Positions 24,376 to 33,094 of a DNA stretch of 64,000 nucleotides are shown piece after piece. Every line of letters begins with the position of its first letter. Position 1 is the first letter of the stretch. This stretch comes from Pseudomonas canadensis. Lineage in GTDB: Bacteria; Pseudomonadota; Gammaproteobacteria; Pseudomonadales; Pseudomonadaceae. Location of the stretch: positions 129,030-193,029 of the forward strand of contig NZ_KI628540.1 of NCBI RefSeq assembly GCF_000503215.1, read 5' to 3'. Under the pieces are notes generated by a model. That model was not told the DNA's origin, ran no database searches, and saw nothing but the letters and a program-made list of their open reading frames with translations. Position numbers and translations under genes: made by a program.

Positions 24376-25190
24376 TCCCATTTCGGTGCGATACCCTTGG
24401 GGCTGGTCAGGCGATGGCCGCGTTCCAGCTCGGCAATCTGTGCCATGTCGGCAGTACTCAAGGTCAGTTGCAGGGCCTTGAGGTTACTTTCCAGGTTGGT
24501 GCGCTTGGTTGACGACGGGATGACTGCGTAGCCCAATTGCATGGCCCAGGCCAGCGTCACTTGCGCTGGGGTCGCCTGATGGCGTTCGGCGATTTGCTGG
24601 ATCACCGGGTCCTTGAGCACTTCGCCGTAGGCCAGCGTCATGTACGACGTGATCTGAATGCCGTTGGCGGTGGCGAAGTCCACGACCTTGCGGTTTTGCA
24701 GGTAGGGGTGCAGTTCGACCTGGTTGGTGGCGATGTTTTCGGCGCCAACGGCTGCAATCGCTTGTTTCATCAAGTCGACGGTGAAGTTGGAAATGCCGAT
24801 CTGGCGGGTCAGTCCCAGGCGCTTGGCTTCCAGCAACTGGCCCATGAATTCGGCAACAGGCACCTGGTCGTCCGGCGAGGGCCAGTGGATCAGGGTCAAG
24901 TCCAGGTAGTCGGTCCTCAGTTTGCCCAGACTTTCGCGCAGGCTTGGAATCAGCTGGCCTTCGGCGAAGTTGGCGATCCAGATCTTGCTGGTGATGAACA
25001 ACTGGTCACGCGGCACGCCGCTGTCGGCAATTGCCTGGCCGACGTCGGCTTCGTTCTCGTAGATCTGCGCGGTGTCGATCACACGGTAGCCCAGTTCCAG
25101 GCCGGTGCTGACGGAATCGATCACCACCTGGCCTTGCAGGCGGAAAGTGCCGAGGCCGAAGGCCGGGATACTGTGCGTTGGGATAGACAT
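24372..25190 (-). CDS. dkgB: 2,5-diketo-D-gluconate reductase B-type aldo/keto reductase
   Basis: 272 residues from ATG 25190 with AGGAG seven bases upstream; an in-frame upstream start has no such site. AKR features: 'PAFGLGTFRLQG', catalytic Asp/Tyr in 'RVIDTAQIYENEADVGQAI', Lys in 'ITSKIWIANF', His in 'LTLIHWPSP', NADPH segment 'VIPSSTKRTNLESNLKAL'. Length and motifs match DkgB (267 residues in E. coli), which reduces 2,5-diketogluconate, methylglyoxal and other carbonyls in the cytoplasm. It is convergent with the pseudo-receiver gene. Confidence 0.88.
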   Translation of the reverse strand: MSIPTHSIPAFGLGTFRLQGQVVIDSVSTGLELGYRVIDTAQIYENEADVGQAIADSGVPRDQLFITSKIWIANFAEGQLIPSLRESLGKLRTDYLDLTLIHWPSPDDQVPVAEFMGQLLEAKRLGLTRQIGISNFTVDLMKQAIAAVGAENIATNQVELHPYLQNRKVVDFATANGIQITSYMTLAYGEVLKDPVIQQIAERHQATPAQVTLAWAMQLGYAVIPSSTKRTNLESNLKALQLTLSTADMAQIAELERGHRLTSPKGIAPKWD

Positions 25191-25277
25191 CAGTAACTCC
25201 TGAAGGGGTGTGAACAATGGAGTCGAGTATCCGCCCGTCGTTCCTTCGGAAAAACCGCCGAATCCGAAAAGGACTCT

Positions 25278-26210
25278 TTACCGCTGGTCACGAATTGCCA
25301 GCGCCTTGAACCGCTGTGTCAATGACAGAACCACCTGACCGCTCCCCATGTTGGGCACCACGTGGGTGAAGGGAATGTCGATCAGGCGGTTCTCGCGCAC
25401 GGCACGCAGCTTCGAAAGCACCGGGTCGCTGTTCAGCAACTGCCGCTTGCGGCTGGCCGGTGACCACAGCGCGTCGGCCAGCAGGATCACGTCCGGGTCC
25501 TTGGCCAACAGAGTTTCATTGCTGACGGTCACCCGTGACAACGGGATATCGGCCAGTACATTGCGTGCACCGGAAGCTGCCAGCAAGGTGGTGACAAAAC
25601 CCCGTTGACCTTCGCTATCGAGTCCCCCCACTTCATTGTCCAGGTAAAACACCGACAGCGGACGGGCATCCCCGATCAGCGCGTGGGCGTGTGCCAGGTC
25701 AGCATCCAACGCATCGCTCAGCATTTGAGCGCGCTGGTTTTTGTGCAGGAGGGCGCCGAGGGTAAACAGGTCCTGGCGGATATGTCCAAAATAATCCAGG
25801 GAGTGACCCGCGCAGGCGGACTCCAGCAGGTAGGACGCCACTCTGTTGTTTGCCATCCCGGTGCGGGAGGTGACCCCATCACCGAACGCACTGGCAAAGC
25901 CGCCCACCACCATGTCCGGACGTTGCGCATACAGCACTTCGCTGGACGGGTATTTCGTCGCGATGACCGGCACGTCAAAGTACTCGCCATGCCGGTGTGC
26001 AATGCCGTTGTCGTCCAGATACGCGACACCCACCAGCGAAGGCCCGGCATCCAGCGCTAGCAGCAGATCGGCGGCGTGCTGGTTGAGTGCCACGATGCGC
26101 GAAGGCGGTGACGGGGGCACGCTCCAATCCTGGGCGCAGTTGCGATAACTGTCTGCCAGCGCCGGTGTGCAGCAGAACAGCGCGACTGGCAATAACCAGG
26201 TTTTTCTCAT
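25278..26210 (-). CDS. btuF: BtuF-like cobalamin/siderophore substrate-binding protein
   Basis: 310 residues from ATG 26210; further upstream in-frame codons only cover the preceding gene. A signal peptide ('MRKTWLLPVALFCCTPALA') leads to a class III periplasmic binding fold ('PSRIVALNQHAADLLLALD' ... 'PDMVVGGFASAFG' ... 'LDADLAHAHALIG' ... 'DPDVILLADALWSP'). It is the last gene of the riboswitch-controlled operon and overlaps the ferredoxin-like gene by 4 bp, so it most likely delivers B12 or a precursor from the periplasm. No BtuCD permease or ATPase genes adjoin. Confidence 0.8.
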   Translation of the reverse strand: MRKTWLLPVALFCCTPALADSYRNCAQDWSVPPSPPSRIVALNQHAADLLLALDAGPSLVGVAYLDDNGIAHRHGEYFDVPVIATKYPSSEVLYAQRPDMVVGGFASAFGDGVTSRTGMANNRVASYLLESACAGHSLDYFGHIRQDLFTLGALLHKNQRAQMLSDALDADLAHAHALIGDARPLSVFYLDNEVGGLDSEGQRGFVTTLLAASGARNVLADIPLSRVTVSNETLLAKDPDVILLADALWSPASRKRQLLNSDPVLSKLRAVRENRLIDIPFTHVVPNMGSGQVVLSLTQRFKALAIRDQR

Positions 26211-26566
26211 GGTAGGTCCTTGATCAGCAGGTCTTGCACCACATCGCCACTCACCAGGTGCACATCCACCAGGCGCAGCACATCGGCCTTGTTGCGCACG
26301 CCATACCAGCAGCGTTCGGGATATACCGTGAGTACCGGCCCGAGGTTGCACGGGAACTGGCAATGGGTGCGCGTCAGCAGCACGCCACCGGGCACTTCGA
26401 TGTGTTCATGTTCCAGCAACCGGCGGCGCAGGGTTTTCCACAGTTGCAAGGCGCCGCGCTGCGTACAGCGCGGGCCGGTGCACAGGAATACATGGCGGGC
26501 GTGGTCCGGCATGCGAGACCAGTCGGGATGGAAGTCCACCCCGTCGATTTTGGTGATCTCAGTCAT
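26207..26566 (-). CDS. Thioredoxin-like [2Fe-2S] ferredoxin domain protein
   Basis: 119 residues, overlapping both neighbours in the btuB operon. The cysteine arrangement CxxxxC ('FLCTGPRCTQRG') and CxxxC ('THCQFPCNLGP') is that of the thioredoxin-like [2Fe-2S] ferredoxins, ending 'VYPERCWYGV'. Proteins of this type are encoded beside cobalamin genes in many proteobacteria and may supply electrons for reductive or demetallation steps of corrinoid handling. The precise role is not established. Confidence 0.82.
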   Translation of the reverse strand: MTEITKIDGVDFHPDWSRMPDHARHVFLCTGPRCTQRGALQLWKTLRRRLLEHEHIEVPGGVLLTRTHCQFPCNLGPVLTVYPERCWYGVRNKADVLRLVDVHLVSGDVVQDLLIKDLP

Positions 26567-28494
26567 CAGAAACGATACGTGTAACGCACCTGCGATGTGA
26601 ACGGGCGGCCGAGGTTATCGACGTTGCTGGCGCGGCTGGTGACGTAGTCGCGGTCGAACAGGTTTTCCACCAACACGCTCAGGCGGTGCTGGTGGGCGGT
26701 GTCGAGGTAGCGATAGGCATCGGCGTCCACCACGGAGTAGTGGCCGTATTCGACTTTTTTCGAGCTGGTGATGTCGCGGATATAGCGGATCGCAGTACCT
26801 GCGCCCCATAAGCGATTTTCCGATTCGAAACCGATCCGTGAACGGGCGAAAAAGCTCGGAATGTCGTTGATAGTGACCCCGGTGCGGGACTCGGTGAGGT
26901 TGCGCGTCATGTCGGCTTGCAGGCTCCACTGGTCGTCGAGTGCAAGCTTGGCGTCGGCCTCGAAGCCGCGCATCTGGATCTGGCCCTGGCCGTTGACCCA
27001 CTGCACATCGTCAAGCGTGATCAGGTCGGTGATCTTGCGTTTGAACAGCGTGACGCTGGCGCTGAAATCACGCTCGGCCAGCAACCCTTTGTAATCGATA
27101 CCCAGCTCGGCGTTGCGGCTTTTCTCCGGCTTGAGGTTGCGGTTGCCGATTTCGTCGCCTGGCTCGTTGACGAACAACTGCTCGGCGTTGGGCAGTTTGT
27201 AGGCCGTACCGTATTGGCCGCGCAGGGTCCAGTGGTCGTTGAGGTCGTAGAGGGAGGTGAGCATGCCGACGGTTGCGCTGTCGCCGCCGCTCATGGCTTC
27301 ATGGCGCACGCCGATGCTGGGGTGCCAATTGGGCAATGCGTCGATCTGTGGCCGCAACTGCGTATACAGCGCATGGGCCTGGGCCTTGTTGTCGTCGATC
27401 ACCAGTACATCGTCCTGACCCTTGAACCACTGGTTGTCGCTGCCCACCACCAGCACATGGCCGCCTGGCAATTCAGCCTTGCCTTCGGCCTGCACGCCCC
27501 AATCGGTAAAGCCCCAGTAGTCATTGTGATTGCGCACATTGCGGCCGCCACTCGCGGTGTTGTCGATCCGTGTATAACGCGTGTCCCAATCGTTGATATG
27601 GCCCTTGACGAAGTAGCTCAAGCGCTCGTTGATCGCCTGTTCGAAAGTGGCCGTGGCGATCTGTTGCACGCGGTCGTTGGTGGTCTTGTAGTTGTTTACC
27701 GGCCGCGCGAAATCAAGGTTGGCATCGGCATATTGGTAGAACAGCTCCAGGCGCGAGTCATCGCCAAACGACTGGATGGCCTTGGTGCCTAAGGTGGTCA
27801 CTTCGTACGAGCGTTTTTTGTCGCTGACGCGGCCGCTGTAGTCGCTGTTGCGAAACGGCTGGTAGCCTTCGGAGGCGTTGCGGCTGACATACGCCAGCAG
27901 GCCGAGGTCTCCCCAACCGTTGGTGAAGATCTTCTCGACCCGCGCATCGCCGGTGGTGCCGCCGAAGGTATCGACTCCCAGGTTCACTTCACCGGACGTC
28001 TCGCGGGTCTGCGGGCTGCGCGTGACGATGTTGATTACCCCCGATACCGCCTGGGTGCCGAACAGCAGGCTCTGGCCGCCCTTGAGCACTTCGATGCGCT
28101 CGATGGCGTTGGCCGGCAGCGTGTCGAGGTACAGGCCGCCATACAGGCGGTTGTTCAGGCGTACGCCGTCGAGCAGGATCAGCGTGTCATCGTTGCGCCC
28201 GCCCAGCAGGGAATAGGTGCCGTAGTCGAATGGGCCGTTTTTCGGCGCCACGTAGAGGCCGGGGATGAACATCTGCATCACCCGCGTCACGTCGGCGGCG
28301 GGGCCGGCGCGTTCGATCTGTTCGCGGGTGACGATCTCCACTTTGCTGCCGTACTGGGCCATGGCGGCGACGGTGGTGGATTCCACGGAGGGGGCGGAGA
28401 CGATCTGCTGGTTGAGTACCAGGGTGTTGTCGTCGGCCAGCAACAGGGGGCTGAACAGCGAGCCGAACAAAGGGATCAGGGAACGTCGAATCAT
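26566..28494 (-). CDS. btuB: TonB-dependent outer-membrane cobalamin receptor
   Basis: 642 residues from ATG 28494 (GAGAAG upstream). Signal peptide, then the plug domain: 'VEIVTREQIERAG', 'YSLLGGRNDDTLILLDGVRLN', 'IERIEVLKGGQSLLFGTQAVSGVINIVTR'. The barrel follows, ending in aromatic 'YTYRF' for BAM recognition. Expression control by the cobalamin riboswitch upstream (28592-28771) marks it as BtuB, the high-affinity vitamin B12 importer driven by TonB. Its stop overlaps the next start as TGATG. Confidence 0.92.
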   Translation of the reverse strand: MIRRSLIPLFGSLFSPLLLADDNTLVLNQQIVSAPSVESTTVAAMAQYGSKVEIVTREQIERAGPAADVTRVMQMFIPGLYVAPKNGPFDYGTYSLLGGRNDDTLILLDGVRLNNRLYGGLYLDTLPANAIERIEVLKGGQSLLFGTQAVSGVINIVTRSPQTRETSGEVNLGVDTFGGTTGDARVEKIFTNGWGDLGLLAYVSRNASEGYQPFRNSDYSGRVSDKKRSYEVTTLGTKAIQSFGDDSRLELFYQYADANLDFARPVNNYKTTNDRVQQIATATFEQAINERLSYFVKGHINDWDTRYTRIDNTASGGRNVRNHNDYWGFTDWGVQAEGKAELPGGHVLVVGSDNQWFKGQDDVLVIDDNKAQAHALYTQLRPQIDALPNWHPSIGVRHEAMSGGDSATVGMLTSLYDLNDHWTLRGQYGTAYKLPNAEQLFVNEPGDEIGNRNLKPEKSRNAELGIDYKGLLAERDFSASVTLFKRKITDLITLDDVQWVNGQGQIQMRGFEADAKLALDDQWSLQADMTRNLTESRTGVTINDIPSFFARSRIGFESENRLWGAGTAIRYIRDITSSKKVEYGHYSVVDADAYRYLDTAHQHRLSVLVENLFDRDYVTSRASNVDNLGRPFTSQVRYTYRF

Positions 28495-28591
28495 AGTCTT
28501 CTCGAAAGTATCTTCGCAGAAGCACGCAGGAGAAGGCATCGCGCACACGCCGACACCGGCCCATGCCCGCCCACCGCAGGAGTTTGCCTAA

Positions 28592-28771
28592 CAGAAATTC
28601 CAGGCCGGTCTCCGGGCTCTCGCGTATGGATCCCTTCACCTTCCCATGGCGCGCAGGCCACAGTGGTGTGTCGAAGGGGTCACGCGAATACCGTTGCGGG
28701 GGCAGCACCGGACTGGCTCAAAGAGCGTACCGGTTTCCCGTTTCACCCCAAGCACGGCGGCAGGGGGCACC
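28592..28771 (-). ncRNA. Cobalamin (adenosylcobalamin) riboswitch upstream of btuB
   Basis: On the minus strand the conserved elements occur in order: GGTGCC (28766-28771), GGGAA...CCGGT, 'GCCAGTCCGGTGCTGCCCCC' with GCAACGG (the most conserved segment), CCACTG, GGGAAGG and finally the B12 box 'AGCCCGGAGACCGGCC'. Spacing to the btuB start is about 100 bases, enough for an expression platform. High cobalamin would switch off btuB and the two coupled genes. The rest of 28495-28843 shows no gene. Confidence 0.93.
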
Positions 28772-28843
28772 TGAAACAGGGCGGCATCTGAACATTCGCA
28801 TGACCGTTCGTCAACTCCGTCATCCAGGATTCTCAGGCTTTAC

Positions 28844-29293
28844 TTGCCAGCAAGGGGGCGGCGCGGCATCCGCACCGCCCAACTCAATACCCACCTAGCG
28901 CTGAACAACAAATTCGAATCTAAGATCAAGTACCTTGGGACCCTGCGCGGTTGCTTCGGTTATGCGTTCGACCACACCCTGGTCTACGGCACGGCTGGTC
29001 TGGCCTATGGCGAAACCAGCCAGAACGTCGACATGTTCGGCCCCACAGGCAATACCCAGTTCAGCGACGACCAGAGCCATTTCAAGATGGGTTATACGGT
29101 GGGAGCTGGTATCGAACAGGCCATCCCCAAGAACCTGTCGTTCAAGACCGAATACCTGTACTACGACCTGGGTGAAGACAAGCTGAACGTCGCGGTGATT
29201 CCGGGCATCGGTGGAGCAGGGACTGGCTATGATTCCAAGTTCAATAACGATGGGCAGATGTTTCGCGTCAGGTTGAACTGGAAGTTTGACTGA
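28844..29293 (+). pseudogene. C-terminal remnant of an outer-membrane beta-barrel (Omp25/porin-like) protein
   Basis: The readable homologous part is 'IKYLGTLRGCFGYAFDHTLV', 'YGTAGLAYGE', 'MGYTVGAGIEQAIPKNLSFK', 'TEYLYYDLGE', ending 'MFRVRLNWKFD'. This is the last half of a typical 8-stranded porin-family protein with a C-terminal aromatic. There is no signal peptide. Residues before about 22 look non-homologous, and no ribosome site precedes the first ATG at 28844. It is a 5'-truncated gene next to the btuB riboswitch. A functional internal start is unlikely. Confidence 0.75.
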
Positions 29294-29303
29294 CGTTGGA
29301 GCC

Positions 29304-30131
29304 TCAGGCGCAGAGGCTTTCAGCGTGCATCGGACGCGCGGGGCGGTGTTGATGGAACTCGCCCTGTCGCGGCTTGCGGTTTTTGCGGGTGTGGACCGCG
29401 TTCCAGATCGTGAAGTCGAACTGTGTGGCGGAAACGACATTTTCCTGGATCAGTGTGATGGGCGGCGGGGTGGCTGCATTTGAGTAGTGAGTATTCAGCG
29501 TGACCTCTAGTGTGTCCTTGTCTCGGTAACCGCTGAGTAGGGGGATTAGCGTGAAGGCATGATCGACACCTTCGGACTCGGTCGGTGTGCCGGCGAACAG
29601 TACGATTCCGACATAGACCTTGCGATCGTTCAAGCTGAACATGCACGGCCGGCACTGCGCGATGGACTCTCTCAGCAAAACTCTGAAAGGTGTACCCTCA
29701 AGGACACCCAGCGCCAGCAGCGAGTGGAGCTGGACGTCTGTTTCCAGCTGCAATATTTTCTTCTTCGCGCCCACATAGAACGCTGACCAGAAGAAAGGCA
29801 TAACCAGGGCCGTCAGCCCGACCTGTATCAGGAAAACCCATAGAGTGCCGTTTTTTCCGTTGGCAATATCAAGTTGCACCAATAGCGTGCCCAAGTAGCT
29901 GCTGTAGTCTGTTGCAATGACATGACCCATGATCGGGACCGCCTGCTTTGACACTGCCAGGACGGCTGCGGTCAGGAGGGTCGAGACAATCAGGCAAGCC
30001 ATCCCCATTCTGGCCACCTGCAAATAGAGCAGTTGCCCTTGGAAACGGTGCAGGCGCACATAGAAGAAGGGGTGCCTGATGCAGACCATGTATCCGCTGA
30101 CCAGTAATGGGACGATGATCAGCAAGCCCAT
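29304..30131 (-). CDS. Membrane protein of unknown function
   Basis: 275 residues. Three hydrophobic segments occupy the first half (about 1-18, 42-62 and 98-124); the rest is soluble and basic, ending 'RKPRQGEFHQHRPARP'. I recognise no family. The upstream 66-residue gene overlaps its start by 13 bp, so the two are likely co-transcribed. The soluble part shows beta-rich sequence ('DTLEVTLNTHYSN'), possibly a small sensory or binding domain. Confidence 0.6.
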   Translation of the reverse strand: MGLLIIVPLLVSGYMVCIRHPFFYVRLHRFQGQLLYLQVARMGMACLIVSTLLTAAVLAVSKQAVPIMGHVIATDYSSYLGTLLVQLDIANGKNGTLWVFLIQVGLTALVMPFFWSAFYVGAKKKILQLETDVQLHSLLALGVLEGTPFRVLLRESIAQCRPCMFSLNDRKVYVGIVLFAGTPTESEGVDHAFTLIPLLSGYRDKDTLEVTLNTHYSNAATPPPITLIQENVVSATQFDFTIWNAVHTRKNRKPRQGEFHQHRPARPMHAESLCA

Positions 30132-30319
30132 GAATGATCAGCCTCCATTTTGCGTACTTGGTGCAGGGCGTCCTTGTAACCCTGTGACTCCAAGACTTCG
30201 GCGGCATCCAAGCCGATGCCTCCGTATACGACTTTCCAGGTTTTACGGGACTTGACCTCTTTCGCACGCTCCCACTCATCCTGGGTCGGCTTCCCAAACA
30301 GCAAATGCAATAACGACAT
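30119..30319 (-). CDS. Small soluble protein of unknown function
   Basis: 66 residues: charged, with Trp-rich 'DEWERAKEVKSRKTWKVVY' and the end 'VRKMEADHSWAC'. GAGGG precedes the ATG at 30319 by a normal distance. It overlaps the following membrane protein gene by 13 bp. No family recognised. No signal peptide. Confidence 0.55.
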   Translation of the reverse strand: MSLLHLLFGKPTQDEWERAKEVKSRKTWKVVYGGIGLDAAEVLESQGYKDALHQVRKMEADHSWAC

Positions 30320-30440
30320 GGCTACACCCTCGAAGAGAAGTAGCCATTTTTATAGCAAGGGAAAGGGACCCTAACCATTGATGGCCGCGTTGCCACTGTC
30401 GCCAGTTCCCGTAGGAAACGTCTCCATTTGTATGAGCTGC

Positions 30441-31019
30441 CTAAAATGTCGGCGGTGTAATTACCCAGATCACCACGGTTTCTACCTTGCCAGGATTGCC
30501 GTATCGATGGGGCTCACGGCTGGCGAAGCTGAAACTGTCACCGGCCTGCAGCAGGAAGTGTCGCTCACTTACCCACAACTCGAACTGGCCGCTCAGTACG
30601 TATCCCGCTTCTTCGCCTTCATGGCTGTAGTTCTGCTGGCTATACGTACCCGGCGGGAAGCTTGATTGGAGCATTTCCAGTTGGTGGTTGGGCAACGGCG
30701 TCAGCAATTGGTCGACGATGCCGTCCTCGTAATGAATGCTCTGGCGGTTGCCTTTGCGCACGACATAGCCTTCGTCCTCGACAGCGGCTACGGTTTCGCT
30801 GGCGAAGAACCACTGGATGGTCACGCCCAGGCTGCGGGCAATATTGAACAATGCGGGAATCGATGGATACGCCAGGTTACGCTCCAACTGGCTGAGGTAG
30901 CCGGCCGTCAATTCGCTGGCCTGCGCCAGGGCCGTGAGGGTCAGGCCACGCGCCTTGCGCAGCCCACGAATGCGCGTGCCGAGAAACAGTTGCTGGGGAT
31001 TGTCTGTCACAGGTTCCAC
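30441..31019 (-). CDS. XRE-type HTH regulator with C-terminal cupin (PuuR-like)
   Basis: About 190 residues. The start is GTG at 31019 or 31010; the latter gives a GTGA overlap with the flavoprotein gene and is equally likely. N-terminal HTH_3: 'RIRGLRKARGLTLTALAQAS', 'LTAGYLSQLERNLAYPSIPA'. C-terminal cupin_2 (about 110-185): 'HEGEEAGYVLSGQFELWV', 'LQAGDSFSFASREPHRYGNPG'. Such proteins repress catabolic genes and sense small amines or acids in the cupin. It is co-transcribed with the flavoprotein and probably controls the divergent promoter region at 32963-33094. Confidence 0.88.
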   Translation of the reverse strand: MEPVTDNPQQLFLGTRIRGLRKARGLTLTALAQASELTAGYLSQLERNLAYPSIPALFNIARSLGVTIQWFFASETVAAVEDEGYVVRKGNRQSIHYEDGIVDQLLTPLPNHQLEMLQSSFPPGTYSQQNYSHEGEEAGYVLSGQFELWVSERHFLLQAGDSFSFASREPHRYGNPGKVETVVIWVITPPTF

Positions 31020-32962
31020 GCCACTTTGAGTCCTTCGTAGATCGCTTCTTCGGCGGTGCGCGGGGCCAGGCAGTCGCCGATACGATCAAAGGGCACCAAG
31101 CCTTGCAGCTCCGCGCCCAGAGTGTCTACCGGCTGGTGGCCTTGGCACAACACCAGCGTGTCGATATTTTCCAACAGCATCGGCTCGCCGCTGGCGGTGT
31201 GTTGCAAGTAGACCGTGGTGTCATCGCAGCCATAGAGGCGGGCGTAAGGGATGATCGGGATGCCCAGCCGATGCAGTTCGCCCGCCAGTTGATCGCGTAC
31301 ATACAGCGGCAGGTTTTCCCCACAGTGGGTGCCATTGACCGCCAGTTGCACCTGATGGCCGGCGCGCATAAGGCGCTCAGCAATACCGGGGCCGATCCAG
31401 TCGCAACGCCAATCGACCACCACCACCGAGCGGCCCAACGTGAGCTGCTCGCGCAGCACCTGCCACGCGTCCACCACCTGAAGCTCGCCACCCTGTTCGA
31501 AGGCTGGCCAATAAGGCTCGGCGCCGGTGGCAATGATGACGTGATCGGGCTGTTCCTGTTCCACCCATTTACGATCAACCCGGGTATGGCGCACCACCCG
31601 TACCCCCGCCAGTTCCATTTCACGTTGCAGGTTGGTACTGGCCCCGCCGAATTCGCTGCGCCGTGGTAGCAGTTGGGCCAGCAACACTTGCCCGCCGAGT
31701 TGACCGCTGGCTTCGTACAGCGTTACCGCATGCCCGCGTTTCGCGGCGACTGCCGCTGCTTTCATGCCCGCCGGGCCACCGCCCACCACCATGATGCGTT
31801 TGGGTTTCACTGCCTGTTGCAACTCACCAAACACCAACTCGCGGCCAGTCTCGGGATGCTGGATACAGGAGATCGGCAGCCCCTTGTGAAAATGACCGAT
31901 GCAGGCTTGATTGCAGGCGATGCAAGCCCGCACGTCTTCGGCACGGCCCTCAAGAGTCTTGGCCGGCATCAGCGGGTCGCAGATCAACGCACGCGTCATG
32001 CCGCAGACATCGGCCTGGCCCCGCGCCAATATCAGTTCGGCTTCCTGGGGTTGATTGATTCGCCCAGTGACGAATAGCGGAATCGACAGGCTGGCCTTGA
32101 ACGTCGCCGCCTCGTTGGCGAGGTACGCGGCGGCAATCGCCATGGGCGGCACGATGTGGACTGCGCCGCCCAGGGACGCTGATGTGCCCGCGACGATATG
32201 CACGTAATCCAGCTGGGTTTGCAGGTGTTGAACGGCTTCAAGCGACTCGTTTTCAGTGAGGCCTTCGGCGTCGCGTTCATCGGCAGAAATGCGCAGCCCG
32301 ATAATGAACTGTTCGTCGGTGGCGGCCCTTACGGCTTCGATGATTTCCCTCAAGAACTTCAACCGATGTTCCAGAGAACCGTTGTAATCATCGGTACGCC
32401 GGTTTACCCGAGGATTGAGAAACTGCGCCGGCAGATACCCATGGCTGGCAACCACTTCCACCCCATCGATCCCGGCCTCATGCAAGCGTCTGGCAGCCGA
32501 GGCATAACCCGCGACGATCTCGTTGATCATCGCCTGGTCCAGCGCTCGTGGCATCACGCGAAAGCGTTCATTCGGCACCCCTGACGCCGAGTACGCCACG
32601 GCCAGCAGGCCATCGGCCGACTCCATGATTTCCCGGCCCGGATGGAAGATCTGCGACAGCACCACGGTACCGTGGGCATGGCAGGTCTCGGCCAATTCGC
32701 GGTAGCTGTCAATGCAGCCGTCTTCGGTCGCCATCAGCACATGGGAGGTATAGCGCGCACTGTCATGCACCCCGGCTACCTGTAACACGATCAGCCCCAC
32801 ACCGCCCTCGGCGCGAGCACGGTGATAGGCGATCAACTGCGCATTGACCCGATTATCGGTAGGCATCGACGTATCGTGCCCGCTGGACATGATGCGGTTT
32901 TTCAGACGTTTGCCACGCAGCTCCAGCGGTTCGAACAGGTGGGGAAAGGTCGGGTGCGACAT
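31007..32962 (-). CDS. NADH:flavin oxidoreductase (Old Yellow Enzyme family, FMN/4Fe-4S/FAD)
   Basis: 651 residues. The N-terminal OYE barrel ('NRIMSSGHDTSM', 'SHGYLPAQFLNPRVNRRTDDY') is followed by a 4Fe-4S motif C-x2-C-x3-C-x11-C ('CIACNQACIGHFHKG...C') near residues 345-365. An FAD/NAD-binding half ('RIMVVGGGPAGMKAAAVAAKRG') and a second dinucleotide region follow. This is the 2,4-dienoyl-CoA reductase / trimethylamine or dimethylglycine dehydrogenase architecture. It is divergent from a class II aldolase. The substrate is not known; demethylation or reduction of an unsaturated acid are both possible. Confidence 0.88.
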   Translation of the reverse strand: MSHPTFPHLFEPLELRGKRLKNRIMSSGHDTSMPTDNRVNAQLIAYHRARAEGGVGLIVLQVAGVHDSARYTSHVLMATEDGCIDSYRELAETCHAHGTVVLSQIFHPGREIMESADGLLAVAYSASGVPNERFRVMPRALDQAMINEIVAGYASAARRLHEAGIDGVEVVASHGYLPAQFLNPRVNRRTDDYNGSLEHRLKFLREIIEAVRAATDEQFIIGLRISADERDAEGLTENESLEAVQHLQTQLDYVHIVAGTSASLGGAVHIVPPMAIAAAYLANEAATFKASLSIPLFVTGRINQPQEAELILARGQADVCGMTRALICDPLMPAKTLEGRAEDVRACIACNQACIGHFHKGLPISCIQHPETGRELVFGELQQAVKPKRIMVVGGGPAGMKAAAVAAKRGHAVTLYEASGQLGGQVLLAQLLPRRSEFGGASTNLQREMELAGVRVVRHTRVDRKWVEQEQPDHVIIATGAEPYWPAFEQGGELQVVDAWQVLREQLTLGRSVVVVDWRCDWIGPGIAERLMRAGHQVQLAVNGTHCGENLPLYVRDQLAGELHRLGIPIIPYARLYGCDDTTVYLQHTASGEPMLLENIDTLVLCQGHQPVDTLGAELQGLVPFDRIGDCLAPRTAEEAIYEGLKVAWNL

Positions 32963-33016
32963 GGTGCGGATACTCCAGGCGCTGTTATTGTTATTTTTCT
33001 ATAGGAGGTGAGCGTC

Positions 33017-33043
33017 AGTAAAAAATCAACTTGTTTTTTTACT
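33017..33043. promoter_or_regulatory. Inverted repeat in the divergent promoter region (candidate operator)
   Basis: AGTAAAAAA (33017-33025) and TTTTTTACT (33035-33043) are exact inverted copies with a 9-bp spacer, within the 130 bp between the flavoprotein (minus) and aldolase (plus) starts. A site for the XRE-cupin regulator is the simplest reading; unproven. Confidence 0.45.
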
Positions 33044-33094
33044 ATTGACTGGATTAGCGTCGCCCTCACCACCCCCCCTGCCTGGAGAATAAAA

